Shown here: piece by piece, positions 41,522 through 50,312 of the stretch
How the letters are laid out: every line of letters begins with the position of its first letter
Position numbering within the stretch: position 1 is the stretch's first letter
Assembly (NCBI RefSeq): GCF_000829415.1
Contig: NZ_AP014637.1
Location: 186,001 to 250,000 of the forward strand
Origin: Pseudomonas sp. StFLB209
GTDB lineage: Bacteria; Pseudomonadota; Gammaproteobacteria; Pseudomonadales; Pseudomonadaceae
Length of the DNA stretch: 64,000 bases
Direction: 5' to 3'
Position numbers and translations under genes: made by a program
The notes under the pieces: generated by a model
Database searches by the model: none
Seen by the model: the letters and a program-made list of their open reading frames with translations, nothing else
What the model was told of the DNA's origin: nothing

Positions 41522-41812
41522 TTACTCAGCCACGCGGTCGTTGTGCCCCAGGTCGCGTTGCGGATCGATCTGGTCACGCACCCGTTGCTTGAGCACCTTG
41601 GCTTCCGGGAAGCCTCCATCGGCCTTGCGCTCCCAGATTTGTACATCGGCGCAGGTGATGCGAAATATCCCGCCCGTACCCGGTTCCAGACAGACCCGAC
41701 CAAGATCATCGCCAAAGGTACTGAGCAACTCCTGCGCCAGCCAGGCTGCACGCAACAGCCATTGGCACTGACTGCAATAGGTGATGACGATTTCGGCTTT
41801 AACGGTGCTCAT
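41522..41812 (-). CDS. SelT/SelW/SelH-family (Rdx-type) protein
   Basis: 96 residues of thioredoxin-like fold. Motif ITYCSQCQWLLRAAWLAQELL has CxxC in place of the CxxU of selenoprotein W; GGIFRITCADVQIWERKADGGFPEAKVLKQRVRDQI is the conserved second half. Proposed redox role. ATG 41812 starts the family sequence; the 76 codons open upstream are spurious. Confidence 0.88.
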   Translation of the reverse strand: MSTVKAEIVITYCSQCQWLLRAAWLAQELLSTFGDDLGRVCLEPGTGGIFRITCADVQIWERKADGGFPEAKVLKQRVRDQIDPQRDLGHNDRVAE

Positions 41813-42169
41813 CGAGGCAGGTCCCTGACGATGGATTGGAGAGCACCATGATACGCCGTCTGGTTGTTTGTAACCGGCCCAACAACCTTCAACTGCGCAA
41901 TCAATGACCCGGGATTTGCGCCCCACAGCCCATTGCTGTGCTCCACACCCATTAACTTCGAGGCTTTCAGTGATGCGCAACACCCTGCGCAGCAAGATGC
42001 AATGGCTTGCCCGAAGCTTGTTCATTTTCTGTCCAGCCACTCACCACGGAAAACCACAACCCATTGATAAAACACAAAATTCTGTATTCGGCACAGTTCT
42101 TGGTTTGTCCGCCTGACGCCGCCGAACCGGCGCACATCTGCGACCCCGGTCAGCGCAAGGAGATCTGCC
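41813..42169. other. Intergenic region upstream of vgrG
   Basis: 357 bases, less GC-rich around 42040-42110 (TAAAACACAAAATTCTG), probably holding the vgrG promoter. Small open frames here lack ribosome sites. A poor sigma-54-like word occurs at 42090-42103 and was not accepted. Confidence 0.5.
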
Positions 42170-44197
42170 ATGTCCGCCGCCCCCCAACAGCACGTTTTTA
42201 CCCTCACCCTGCCCGGCCAGCATGATTTTCAGGTGCTGGCCTTTCAGGGCCGCGAAGCGCTGAACGAGCCGTTTCGCTTCGATATCCAGCTGGTCAGTGA
42301 ACGCCAGGATCTGGAGCTGCAAGCCTTTCTGCATCGCCCGGCGTTCCTGCAACTGAGCGCCGAGGGCGGTGGTATTCATGGTCAGGTCGAGCGCATCGCC
42401 CAGGGTGATCGCGGTCAGCGGCTCAGCCACTACCAATTGAGCCTGCGCCCGCGCCTGGCCAATCTCGCTTACCGCAGCAACCAGCGAATATTCCAGAACA
42501 AGAGCGTGCAGGAGATCATCATCCTGCTGCTCAAGGAGCACGGCATCCTTGCCGATGCCTGGCGCTTTCATGTGCACAAGCCGTACCCGCCCCGCGAGTA
42601 CTGCGTGCAGTATCAGGAGTCGGACCTGCAGTTCATCCAGCGCCTGTGCGAAGAAGAAGGCTTGCACTATCACTTTGAACATAGCCGGCAAGGCCACGTG
42701 CTGGTGTTTGGCGACGACCAGACGTTCTTCCCGCGGCTGGCGCCCCAGCGCTACAACCCCAACACCTCGATGGTCGCCACGACACCGGTGGTCAAGCGCT
42801 TCAAACTGCGCCTGGAAACCCGCAGCAACCGTACCGCCCGGCGTGACTGGAGTTTCACAATCCCACGGGTGCATTTGCACAGCGAGGCCAGCAGTGACGC
42901 CCCGCTCGACCTTGAAGACTATGTCTACCCGGCACGCTTCAGCCACCGCGAGCACGGCCAGTTGCTTGCTACCCGCGCTCTGGAACGCCATCGCCATGAC
43001 CATCAGCTGGCCGAGGGTCACAGTGACCAGCCGCAACTGGTCAGCGGCCATTTTCTGCCCCTGACCGAACACCCGCGCGAGGTCTGGAATGAGTTGTGGT
43101 TGCTGACCGAGATCCAGCACGAAGGCCATCAGCCGCAAGTGCTTGAAGAAGCCGGTGAACCGGCGGCGCTGTCCCATGGCGAATTCAGCCAGGGCTACCG
43201 CAACCGCTTTCTGGCCACCCCGTCGCAGGCGTTGTACCGTCCGCCGTTGCGCCATCGCAAACCACGGGTAGTGGGCAGCCAGACCGCTATTGTCACCGGG
43301 CCCGCCGGGCAGGAGATTCACTGTGACCCGCATGGCCGGGTCAAGGTGCGCTTTCATTGGGACCGCGAGCGTCAAAACGACGAGCACTCCAGTTGCTGGA
43401 TGCGCGTGGCCAGTGGCTGGGCCGGCAGCCACTACGGTGCGGTCAGTTTGCCCAGGGTCGGCACCGAAGTGCTGGTGACCTTTATTGAAGGCGACCCGGA
43501 CCAACCCTTGGTCAGCGGCTGTCTGTACCACACCGACCAGCCACATCCCTATCCACTGCCCGAACACAAGACCCGCAGTGTGTTCAAGAGCATGAGCAGC
43601 CCAGGCGGTGGCGGCTTCAATGAAGTGCGCATCGACGACCGCCAGGGTCAGGAGCAGATCTTCGTCCATGCCCAACGTGACTGGGACCAGCGCATCGGCC
43701 ACGACCAGAGAGTTCATGTTGGCAACGAACGCCACGAGCGGGTCGAAGCCACCAGCTACTCACACCTGTTGGCCGATGAGCACACCACTATCGATGCCGA
43801 CCGACGCACGCAGGTCCAGGCCAATGATCACTTGAGCGTCGGCATGACCCAGCATGTGCGGCTGGGCGTCGCGCAGTTGGTCGAGGCCGGTCGGGAAATT
43901 CATCTCAAGGCCGGCAGCAGGCTGGTTCTCGACGGCGGTCAGCAAATCACCCTCAAGGCCGGCGGACACTTCATCAGCATCAATGCCGCTGGCATCACCA
44001 TGAGCACCCTGCCCCTGCCTGACCCGCTGGGGATGGCCGCCGACGGCAGCCCCGCCCAACCTCTGCTGCCAGGCCCTCTGGACGCTGCCGCGAGCAGTGA
44101 ACCACCGCCGTTGCGGGTAGCAGCCCAGCAGTTGACGTTCAAGCGCAGCGCCCGTTGCGAGCCATGCGAGCAAGCCGCGCGCAAGGCCAAGCCATGA
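42170..44197 (+). CDS. vgrG: Type VI secretion spike protein VgrG
   Basis: 675 residues. N-terminal gp27-like part (FTLTLPGQHDFQVLAFQGREALNEPFRFDI; CQYQESDLQFIQRLCEEEGLHYHFEH near 160), gp5-like OB-fold (HCDPHGRVKVRFHWDRE, SCWMRVASGWAG, RVGTEVLVTFIEGDPDQP) and a C-terminal beta-helix with repeats (RIGHDQRVHVGNERHERVEATS onward). A Pro/Ala-rich tail ends RCEPCEQAARKAKP. No fused effector domain. AAGGAG precedes the start. Followed by its DUF4123 adaptor, with ATGA overlap; no other T6SS genes in the window. Confidence 0.95.
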   Translation: MSAAPQQHVFTLTLPGQHDFQVLAFQGREALNEPFRFDIQLVSERQDLELQAFLHRPAFLQLSAEGGGIHGQVERIAQGDRGQRLSHYQLSLRPRLANLAYRSNQRIFQNKSVQEIIILLLKEHGILADAWRFHVHKPYPPREYCVQYQESDLQFIQRLCEEEGLHYHFEHSRQGHVLVFGDDQTFFPRLAPQRYNPNTSMVATTPVVKRFKLRLETRSNRTARRDWSFTIPRVHLHSEASSDAPLDLEDYVYPARFSHREHGQLLATRALERHRHDHQLAEGHSDQPQLVSGHFLPLTEHPREVWNELWLLTEIQHEGHQPQVLEEAGEPAALSHGEFSQGYRNRFLATPSQALYRPPLRHRKPRVVGSQTAIVTGPAGQEIHCDPHGRVKVRFHWDRERQNDEHSSCWMRVASGWAGSHYGAVSLPRVGTEVLVTFIEGDPDQPLVSGCLYHTDQPHPYPLPEHKTRSVFKSMSSPGGGGFNEVRIDDRQGQEQIFVHAQRDWDQRIGHDQRVHVGNERHERVEATSYSHLLADEHTTIDADRRTQVQANDHLSVGMTQHVRLGVAQLVEAGREIHLKAGSRLVLDGGQQITLKAGGHFISINAAGITMSTLPLPDPLGMAADGSPAQPLLPGPLDAAASSEPPPLRVAAQQLTFKRSARCEPCEQAARKAKP

Positions 44198-45054
44198 ACC
44201 TGACGCACTACCTGCTGGTCGACGGCCTGCTCATGCCTGACGCGCTCAGGCAGCTACACGGCCGCCAGGAAACCCTCGACATCGAACCGCTGTACCTCGG
44301 CACCCGCTGGGCCGACTTCCAGGCCCAAGGCCCGATCCTGGTACAGGCCAGTGCATCACTCAGGGACGCATGGCCGAGCGATCCACACTGGCAGTCCTGT
44401 GCGAGCCTGCTGGCCAGTGGCGCAGCGCTGCTGGAGATTGCCAACCACCTGCGCCACTTCATCTGCCCGCCGGACGCGTTGGGCAATGCCAGCTTGCTGC
44501 GCTTCTCTGATCCGGTGGTGATGCATCACTGGCTGAGCAGTTTCGCTGCCGGGCAACTGGACCTTACGCTGGGTCCGATTGATGAGCTGCGGGTCGCAGA
44601 GCCCCGGCAACCCTGGCAGGCCGCCAAAGGTATCGCCGCATTCCGTGTAACCGGCGAGCGCCAGCCCTGGGCAGTCGGTTTCGCCCTGCAAGGTGCGCAG
44701 CAGCTCGAAGCCTTCGAACAGGCAACCGTGTTTGTCTTTCAACAACGCCTGTACAACTGGCTGCTTGGCGAGTATCCCGCCGCCTTTGCCGGGCAAAGCC
44801 CCAGCCAGATCGATCACTGGCTGGAGCAGTCACTGAGCAGCGGCCATGAATGGGGGCTGATCACCGAGTTTGGTTTTGCGACCTGGGCCAGATACCGCCT
44901 GGCGCTGGGTGAGGACTTCGTAACCTCGCCCGATGGCGCCTGGCAGCAGTGGCTCCGACAACAGACCGCACCTCGTGGTACCTCACCTGAACATCAGCTG
45001 GACGACTTCGATCTGCATCACGACAGCCTGACAGCCAGCCTCAGCGGGCATTAG
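44194..45054 (+). CDS. DUF4123 T6SS effector adaptor
   Basis: 286 residues. The N-terminal 125 residues (HYLLVDGLLMPDALRQL, EPLYLGTRWADFQAQGPILVQ, LRHFICPPDALGNASLLRFSDP) are a DUF4123 domain, an adaptor that loads a specific effector on its VgrG. The C-terminal half (RQRLYNWLLGEYPAAF, EWGLITEFGFATWARYRLALG) is a further helical region seen in longer adaptors. Start overlaps the vgrG stop. The effector normally encoded next is missing: the gene ends 14 bases inside the convergent ABC gene. Confidence 0.9.
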   Translation: MNLTHYLLVDGLLMPDALRQLHGRQETLDIEPLYLGTRWADFQAQGPILVQASASLRDAWPSDPHWQSCASLLASGAALLEIANHLRHFICPPDALGNASLLRFSDPVVMHHWLSSFAAGQLDLTLGPIDELRVAEPRQPWQAAKGIAAFRVTGERQPWAVGFALQGAQQLEAFEQATVFVFQQRLYNWLLGEYPAAFAGQSPSQIDHWLEQSLSSGHEWGLITEFGFATWARYRLALGEDFVTSPDGAWQQWLRQQTAPRGTSPEHQLDDFDLHHDSLTASLSGH

Positions 45055-45856
45055 CCACCCGCCGCAACGCGGTCAAGGTCTGATCCACCGCGGCACCGTG
45101 CTCGCCGGCCTTGACCCCCAGCAAGCCCAGCAACCGGGCCCGAATTGCCTGGAAGCCAGGCTGGCCGCTGTCACGCTGGCGCGGCAGGTCGATATGGATC
45201 TGGTCGGCGATTTTGCCGTGAGCCAGGACAATGACCCGGTCGGCCAGCAAGATGGCTTCATCCACGTCATGCGTCACCAACAGCACCGCCGGGGTGTGTT
45301 TGCGCCATAGATCAATGATCAATTGGTGCATGCGGATGCGGGTCAGTGCATCAAGGGCGGCGAAGGGTTCATCGAGCAATAGCAGTTGCGGTTCGCGCAC
45401 CAGGGCACGGGCCAGAGCAACCCGCTGGGCTTCACCACCGGACAGTGTCGCCGGAAAGGCATTGATCCGATGCGCCAGGCCAACCTCGGTCAGCGCTGCC
45501 TCGGCGCGGGCCTTGGCATCAATGCTGCGCAGGCCAAGGGTGACGTTTTTCCAGGCACGCTTCCAGGGCATCAGCCGCGGTTCCTGAAACACCGCAGCGC
45601 GGGCCTTGGGCACCCGCAACTCGCCACCTTCGATGCTGTCGAGCCCGGCCAGGCTGCGCAGCAAGGTGGTCTTGCCCGAACCACTGGCACCCAGCAGGGC
45701 GACGAATTCGCCGGGGGCAATGTCCAGTTGCAGATTGTCGATCACCCGCTGCTCGCCGAACTGGCGCACCACCTTACGCAGTTGGACGGCGACAGGCGGC
45801 TGGTGCTCGGCACTGGAGCGGGCGGCGACGGGTTCCTGCAGGTCGAGAGCGTTCAT
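45041..45856 (-). CDS. Sulfonate/nitrate/taurine-type ABC transporter ATP-binding protein (SsuB-like)
   Basis: 271 residues. Walker A GASGSGKTT, Q-loop AVFQEPRLMPW, signature LSGGEAQR, Walker B LLLLDEPFAALD and LLVTHDVDEAILLADRVIVL place it in the SsuB/TauB/NrtD group. Pairs with the permease 2 bases upstream. The last 14 bases overlap the DUF4123 gene tail to tail. Substrate is inferred from neighbours (organosulfur). Confidence 0.9.
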   Translation of the reverse strand: MNALDLQEPVAARSSAEHQPPVAVQLRKVVRQFGEQRVIDNLQLDIAPGEFVALLGASGSGKTTLLRSLAGLDSIEGGELRVPKARAAVFQEPRLMPWKRAWKNVTLGLRSIDAKARAEAALTEVGLAHRINAFPATLSGGEAQRVALARALVREPQLLLLDEPFAALDALTRIRMHQLIIDLWRKHTPAVLLVTHDVDEAILLADRVIVLAHGKIADQIHIDLPRQRDSGQPGFQAIRARLLGLLGVKAGEHGAAVDQTLTALRRVANAR

Positions 45857-45858
45857 GT

Positions 45859-46719
45859 TCAGGTCCTCAAGAAGGTCGGACGCCAGGCCAGTGCATAGCG
45901 TTCCAGAGTGCGGATGATGCCGTCGATCAACAGGCCCAGAACGCTGTAGATCAACAGGCAGATGACGATTACATCAGTGCGCATGAAATCGCGGGCATCA
46001 CTGGCCAGGTAACCGATGCCGGCGGTGGTGTTGATCTGCTCGACAAACACCAGGGCCAACCACGAGATGCCCAGCGAGTAACGCAGGCCGACAAAGAACG
46101 AAGGCAGCGCGCCCGGCAGAATCACATGCCAGATCAGTTCGCGGCGGCTCAGGCCCAGGGTATTGGCCGCCTCGATCAGTTTGGGGTCGATATTGCGGAT
46201 ACCGGAAAACAGATTCAGATACACCGGAAACGTGGTGCCGGTGACGATCAGCGCCACCTTGGTGAATTCGCCAATCCCGAACCAGAGAATGAACAACGGC
46301 ACCAGCGCCAGGGATGGAATGGTGCGCAGCATCTGCATGGGTGAGTCGAGAATCACTTCACCCTGTTTCGACAACCCGGTGAACAGCGCCGCCGCCACGC
46401 CAATTGCCACACCGATGCCCAAGCCGAGCAAGGCACGTTGCAAAGATACCCATAAGTGCCCGGCCAGTTCGCCGGAACTGATCATCTCCCACAGCGTGCC
46501 ACCTATCTGCGAAGGTGCAGCGATTACCCGGCCAGGCAACAGGCCCGTCTGGGAGGCCAGTTCCCAGAGCAGCAATAACGCCAGCGGGCTGAGCAGGCGC
46601 ACCACGAATGCCGGAACCGTCCAACGGCGCGCATCCGGTTTGCCAGCCGTGTGGGCCGGGTCAGGCTTGCTGATGGTTAGATAGCCGGCGGCGGCAGGCT
46701 CAAAGGCTTTTTCAGGCAT
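45859..46719 (-). CDS. Sulfonate-type ABC transporter permease (SsuC-like)
   Basis: 286 residues, six helices, with the BPD_transp_1 EAA loop DPKLIEAANTLGLSRRELIWHVILPGALPSF. N-terminal 40 residues are cytoplasmic. First gene of a two-gene operon; no substrate-binding protein lies beside it, so the binding protein must be elsewhere or lost. An AT-rich segment 46790-46870 upstream likely holds the promoter. Confidence 0.9.
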   Translation of the reverse strand: MPEKAFEPAAAGYLTISKPDPAHTAGKPDARRWTVPAFVVRLLSPLALLLLWELASQTGLLPGRVIAAPSQIGGTLWEMISSGELAGHLWVSLQRALLGLGIGVAIGVAAALFTGLSKQGEVILDSPMQMLRTIPSLALVPLFILWFGIGEFTKVALIVTGTTFPVYLNLFSGIRNIDPKLIEAANTLGLSRRELIWHVILPGALPSFFVGLRYSLGISWLALVFVEQINTTAGIGYLASDARDFMRTDVIVICLLIYSVLGLLIDGIIRTLERYALAWRPTFLRT

Positions 46720-46884
46720 GGGCAGCTTCCTTGGTAGTCACTCGGACGACACACATCCGAGTGGAGCAAGGCCCATGCTAGGCGCATAAGAAACGTCGGT
46801 GAAATTCTATTTAGCGATAACCTAATGTTTAAATTTTCTGATCATCGCCATTTATATAATGCAGATTTTTTATACAAAGCCGGT

Positions 46885-47790
46885 TCAGGCTGCGGCTGAC
46901 ACCTGCTTGAGCGAATGGGCTACCAGATTGCCAAACGCGTCGACCGGCGCTTGCAGATTGCCCAGAAAGCGCGGGTAAACCAGCCACAGGTCCATCACCG
47001 GCTTGAAGTCCTTGAGGTTGACCACCGCCAGTTGCTCACGGTGGGCACTGCGCTCCAGCAACGGCCGTGGCACCAGCCCCAGCCCCATGCCATCGGCAAC
47101 CAGCCCCAGTTGCAACTCAGTGCCGAAGGTTTCCAGGTTGACCTTCAGGCCCAGCCCCTGGTCAGACAAGGTGCGTTGCAAGCCGGCACGAAAACCGCAG
47201 CCGTCAGGGTTGAGCACCCAGCCCTGCTGGTAACAGTCAGCCAGTTTGACGGTCTTTTTCGGCGCCGATTCGCGAGCGCAGACCACCACCAGCTCGACCT
47301 TGCCGATCGACTGGCCAAGGATGTTGTCCGGAAAAATCTTGCCGGCCGGAAACAGTGCAGCTGCGGCATCCAGCTCGCCGTTCTCGATCTTGCCGATCAG
47401 GTGGCTGCCCCAACCGGTCACCACTTGGGCACGCAGCTCGGGAAACTCGCCGCGCAATTGCTTGAGAGCGTCGAGCAACACCACATCGCCGATGGTCTGC
47501 GGCACGCCGAGACGCAACTGGCCGCTGGGCGGTGTATCGCTGGCCACCAGCTCGCGCAGGGCGTCCATCTCACGCAGGATCGCCAGGCACTTCTGATAGA
47601 CCTGATGCCCCATGGGAGTGGGTTTGAGCGGTTTGGTATTGCGGTCGAACAGCTCGACCCCCAGCGCCTGCTCGAAATTCTGCACGCGCCGGGTAATGGC
47701 CGGCTGGGTCAGTTGCAAGGACTCAGCCGCGTGGCTGATCGACTGACAGCGGATCACTGCAACGAAAGCATCGATATCATCAATTTTCAT
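46885..47790 (-). CDS. LysR-family regulator of the organosulfur cluster
   Basis: 301 residues. HTH FVAVIRCQSISHAAESLQLTQPAITRRVQNFEQALG and a LysR substrate domain (SGQLRLGVPQTIGDVVLL, GMGLGLVPRPLLER). ATG 47790 (MKIDDIDAF) is chosen; 15 further codons are open upstream. Divergent from the thiol dioxygenase with a 250-base AT-rich gap, the classic LysR layout; its P. aeruginosa counterpart (PA2601) sits the same way. Likely inducer is a sulfur compound. Confidence 0.9.
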   Translation of the reverse strand: MKIDDIDAFVAVIRCQSISHAAESLQLTQPAITRRVQNFEQALGVELFDRNTKPLKPTPMGHQVYQKCLAILREMDALRELVASDTPPSGQLRLGVPQTIGDVVLLDALKQLRGEFPELRAQVVTGWGSHLIGKIENGELDAAAALFPAGKIFPDNILGQSIGKVELVVVCARESAPKKTVKLADCYQQGWVLNPDGCGFRAGLQRTLSDQGLGLKVNLETFGTELQLGLVADGMGLGLVPRPLLERSAHREQLAVVNLKDFKPVMDLWLVYPRFLGNLQAPVDAFGNLVAHSLKQVSAAA

Positions 47791-48041
47791 TCGAACCGCA
47801 CATAAAGGCATAAAAGGAACATAGGCAAAAAGCATAGTGCCATTCGCGCTTTCTGGAAAGTCCGATAACGTGCGAACGCGCGGCGTGGCGGGTCCCGGAC
47901 GAACCGATGCATATGCAAGGTCGCAACGACAAAACAGCTTATAAAGAGCTTTTGGTTATATTCTAATCATAAAAAAATAGCATATTAAGTACAGCTATTA
48001 TGTTTATATCCAGCCATGCCTCACCACCGCCTGGAATGGAT
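47791..48041. promoter_or_regulatory. Divergent AT-rich control region (LysR / dioxygenase)
   Basis: A sharp AT-rich stretch at 47940-48005 (TTATATTCTAATCAT, AAAAAAATAGCATATTAAG) contrasts with the surrounding DNA and lies just before the dioxygenase start. It probably holds the -10 region and LysR sites; I could not fix individual boxes. Confidence 0.5.
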
Positions 48042-48653
48042 ATGTCACACACGCCTCATCCCGAAAGACTCCGTGCCTTTATCGGTGCGCTGGCCGAACT
48101 GATCGACGGCAATCCGCACGAGAGCGACCTGCTGCATCGCGGTGGCCAGTTGTTGTCGCAACTGGTCAGCTTCGATGACTGGCTGCCCGACGAATTTGCC
48201 ATCCCGGACCCCACCCGCTACCAGCAGTTTCTGCTGCACGCCGATTCAAGGCAGCGCTTTTCCATCGTCAGTTTTGTCTGGGGACCGGGCCAGAGCACAC
48301 CGATCCACGACCACCGGGTCTGGGGTCTGATCGGCATGTTGCGTGGCGCCGAGTACTCGCAAGGCTTCGTGCGCAGCGCCGATGGCCGGCTGGAACGTGA
48401 AGGCCCGGCCATCCGCCTGGAGCCTGGTCAGGTCGAAGCCCTTTCGCCACGCAGCAACGATGTGCATCAGGTCAGCAATGCCTTTGCTGACCAAGTGTCG
48501 ATCAGCATTCACGTCTACGGCGCCAACATCGGTGCGGTGCGGCGTGCGGTGTACCTCGACGACGGCACCGAGAAGCCGTTCATTTCCGGGTATTCAAACG
48601 CCTTTCTACCCAACATCTGGGATCTGTCAAAAGAAGCGAGCCAAGCACGATGA
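48042..48653 (+). CDS. Thiol dioxygenase, 3-mercaptopropionate dioxygenase type
   Basis: 203-residue cupin that oxidises a thiol to a sulfinate with an Fe(II) held by three His. With ATG 48042 as start the residues fall on the positions I recall for the P. aeruginosa enzyme (PA2602): His89 and His91 in PIHDHRVWG, His142 in NDVHQVSN, the Ser155-His157-Tyr159 triad in SISIHVY, Arg168, and Gln62 of the Gln-type group. This favours 3-mercaptopropionate over cysteine as substrate. ATG 48036 and 48000 are alternatives. Stop overlaps the rhodanese start (ATGA). Confidence 0.88.
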   Translation: MSHTPHPERLRAFIGALAELIDGNPHESDLLHRGGQLLSQLVSFDDWLPDEFAIPDPTRYQQFLLHADSRQRFSIVSFVWGPGQSTPIHDHRVWGLIGMLRGAEYSQGFVRSADGRLEREGPAIRLEPGQVEALSPRSNDVHQVSNAFADQVSISIHVYGANIGAVRRAVYLDDGTEKPFISGYSNAFLPNIWDLSKEASQAR

Positions 48654-50233
48654 CTACACAAGCAACCCGTTCCTATACCGATATTCGCCAGGCGCTGCTG
48701 GACCGGCAAGAACTGGCCCTGGTCGACGTGCGTGAAGAAGCTCCGTTCGCCGAGTCGCATCCGCTGTTCGCGGTCAACATCCCGCTGTCCAAGCTGGAGC
48801 TGGAAGTGCTGGCGCGGATTCCGCGCAAGGACACCCCGGTGACCGTCTACGACAACGGCGAAGGCCTGGCGCAGCGTGCCGTGCAGCGCTTTGTCGAGCT
48901 GGGCTACAGTGACGTGAAACTGCTCGAAGGCGGCCTGGCCGGCTGGGGCGCGGCGGGCGGTGAGTTGTTCATCGACGTCAACGTGCCAAGCAAGGCGTTT
49001 GGCGAACTGGTCGAGCACCATCGCGGCACACCGTCGCTGGCCGCCGAAGAGGTCAAGGCGCTGCTCGATGCCAAGGCCGACGTGGTGGTGCTCGATGCCC
49101 GCCGCTTCGACGAATACCAGACCATGAGCATCCCCACCGGGATCAGTGTGCCCGGCGCCGAACTGGTGCTGCGCGCCCGCGAACTGGCACCTGACCCGAG
49201 CACCCGGATCATCGTCAACTGCGCCGGTCGCACCCGCAGCATCATTGGCACCCAGTCGCTGGTCAACGCCGGCCTGCCCAACCCGATCAGCGCCCTGCGC
49301 AACGGCACCATCGGCTGGCTGCTGGCCGGCCAGACCCTGGACCATGGTCAGGCCCGGCGCTTTGCCCAGGTCAGTGAACAAACCCGCCAGAGCGCCAGCG
49401 CCGACGCCCGCCAGGTCGCCGACAAGGCCCGGGTCCAGCGGGCCAGCCTGGCTGACCTGCAGCGTTTCCAGGCAGAGGCCGCGCGCACCACTTATCTGTT
49501 CGACGTGCGCACCCCGGAAGAATTTGCCAAGGGCCACGTGCCCGGCGCACGCTCGACACCGGGCGGGCAACTGGTGCAGGAAACCGATCACTTCGCCAGC
49601 GTGCGTGGCGCGCGCATTGTGCTGGCCGATGACGACGGCGTGCGCGCCAATATGTCAGCTTCATGGCTCGCGCAACTGGGCTGGGAAGTCTACGTGCTGG
49701 ACGACTTGCAGCCGGCTGACTTCAGTGCCAGCGGCGAGTGGGACGCCCCCGCCCCGCCAACCCCGCAGGTCGAGCAGATCAGCCCCGAGACCCTGGCCCA
49801 GTGGCAGGCTCAGGGCAACGTCGCGGTCCTGGATTTCACCGCCAGCGCCAACTATGTCAAACAGCATATCCCCGGCGCCTGGTGGACATTGCGCGCCGAT
49901 CTGGCCAACGCCCTGGCAAAGATCCCGAGCGCCGAACGCTATGTGCTGACCTGTGGCAGCAGCAAGCTGGCGCGCCTGGCCGTGGCCCAGGTCGAGGCGC
50001 TGACCGGCAAGCCGGTGTTCCTGCTTGAGGGCGGCACCGCCAGCTGGATCAAGGCCGGCCAGCCGCTGGAACACGGCGAAACCCGGCTGGCTTCAGCGCG
50101 CACCGACCGCTATCGCCGCCCGTATGAAGGCACCGACGCCCCCCGTGAGGCGATGCAGGCTTACCTGGACTGGGAATATGGCCTGGTGGCGCAACTGGGT
50201 CGTGACGGCACCCATGGATTTTATGTGATCTGA
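48650..50233 (+). CDS. Four-domain rhodanese-family sulfurtransferase
   Basis: 527 residues in four rhodanese-like domains (about 5-115, 130-235, 265-360, 380-490). Active-site Cys is present in domain 2 (Cys191, VNCAGRTRS) and domain 4 (Cys435, LTCGSSKLAR); domains 1 (VYDNGEGL) and 3 (LADDDGVR) have Asp or Gly there and are likely structural. Translationally coupled to the thiol dioxygenase, so it probably handles the sulfite or persulfide released. PA2603 is the counterpart by position. Confidence 0.9.
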   Translation: MTTQATRSYTDIRQALLDRQELALVDVREEAPFAESHPLFAVNIPLSKLELEVLARIPRKDTPVTVYDNGEGLAQRAVQRFVELGYSDVKLLEGGLAGWGAAGGELFIDVNVPSKAFGELVEHHRGTPSLAAEEVKALLDAKADVVVLDARRFDEYQTMSIPTGISVPGAELVLRARELAPDPSTRIIVNCAGRTRSIIGTQSLVNAGLPNPISALRNGTIGWLLAGQTLDHGQARRFAQVSEQTRQSASADARQVADKARVQRASLADLQRFQAEAARTTYLFDVRTPEEFAKGHVPGARSTPGGQLVQETDHFASVRGARIVLADDDGVRANMSASWLAQLGWEVYVLDDLQPADFSASGEWDAPAPPTPQVEQISPETLAQWQAQGNVAVLDFTASANYVKQHIPGAWWTLRADLANALAKIPSAERYVLTCGSSKLARLAVAQVEALTGKPVFLLEGGTASWIKAGQPLEHGETRLASARTDRYRRPYEGTDAPREAMQAYLDWEYGLVAQLGRDGTHGFYVI

Positions 50234-50312
50234 ACCGCAGACAGCCGCACCTACGGCGCCCGGCCGGTCCATGCAGGTCCAGCCGGCCCTCTCATTTTCA
50301 GGAGAATTTTTC

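Noticed and set aside
42090..42103. Possible sigma-54 promoter before vgrG (GGCAC-N5-TTGGT)
   Set aside because: The -12 element has GG instead of the required GC and no enhancer-binding regulator is nearby.
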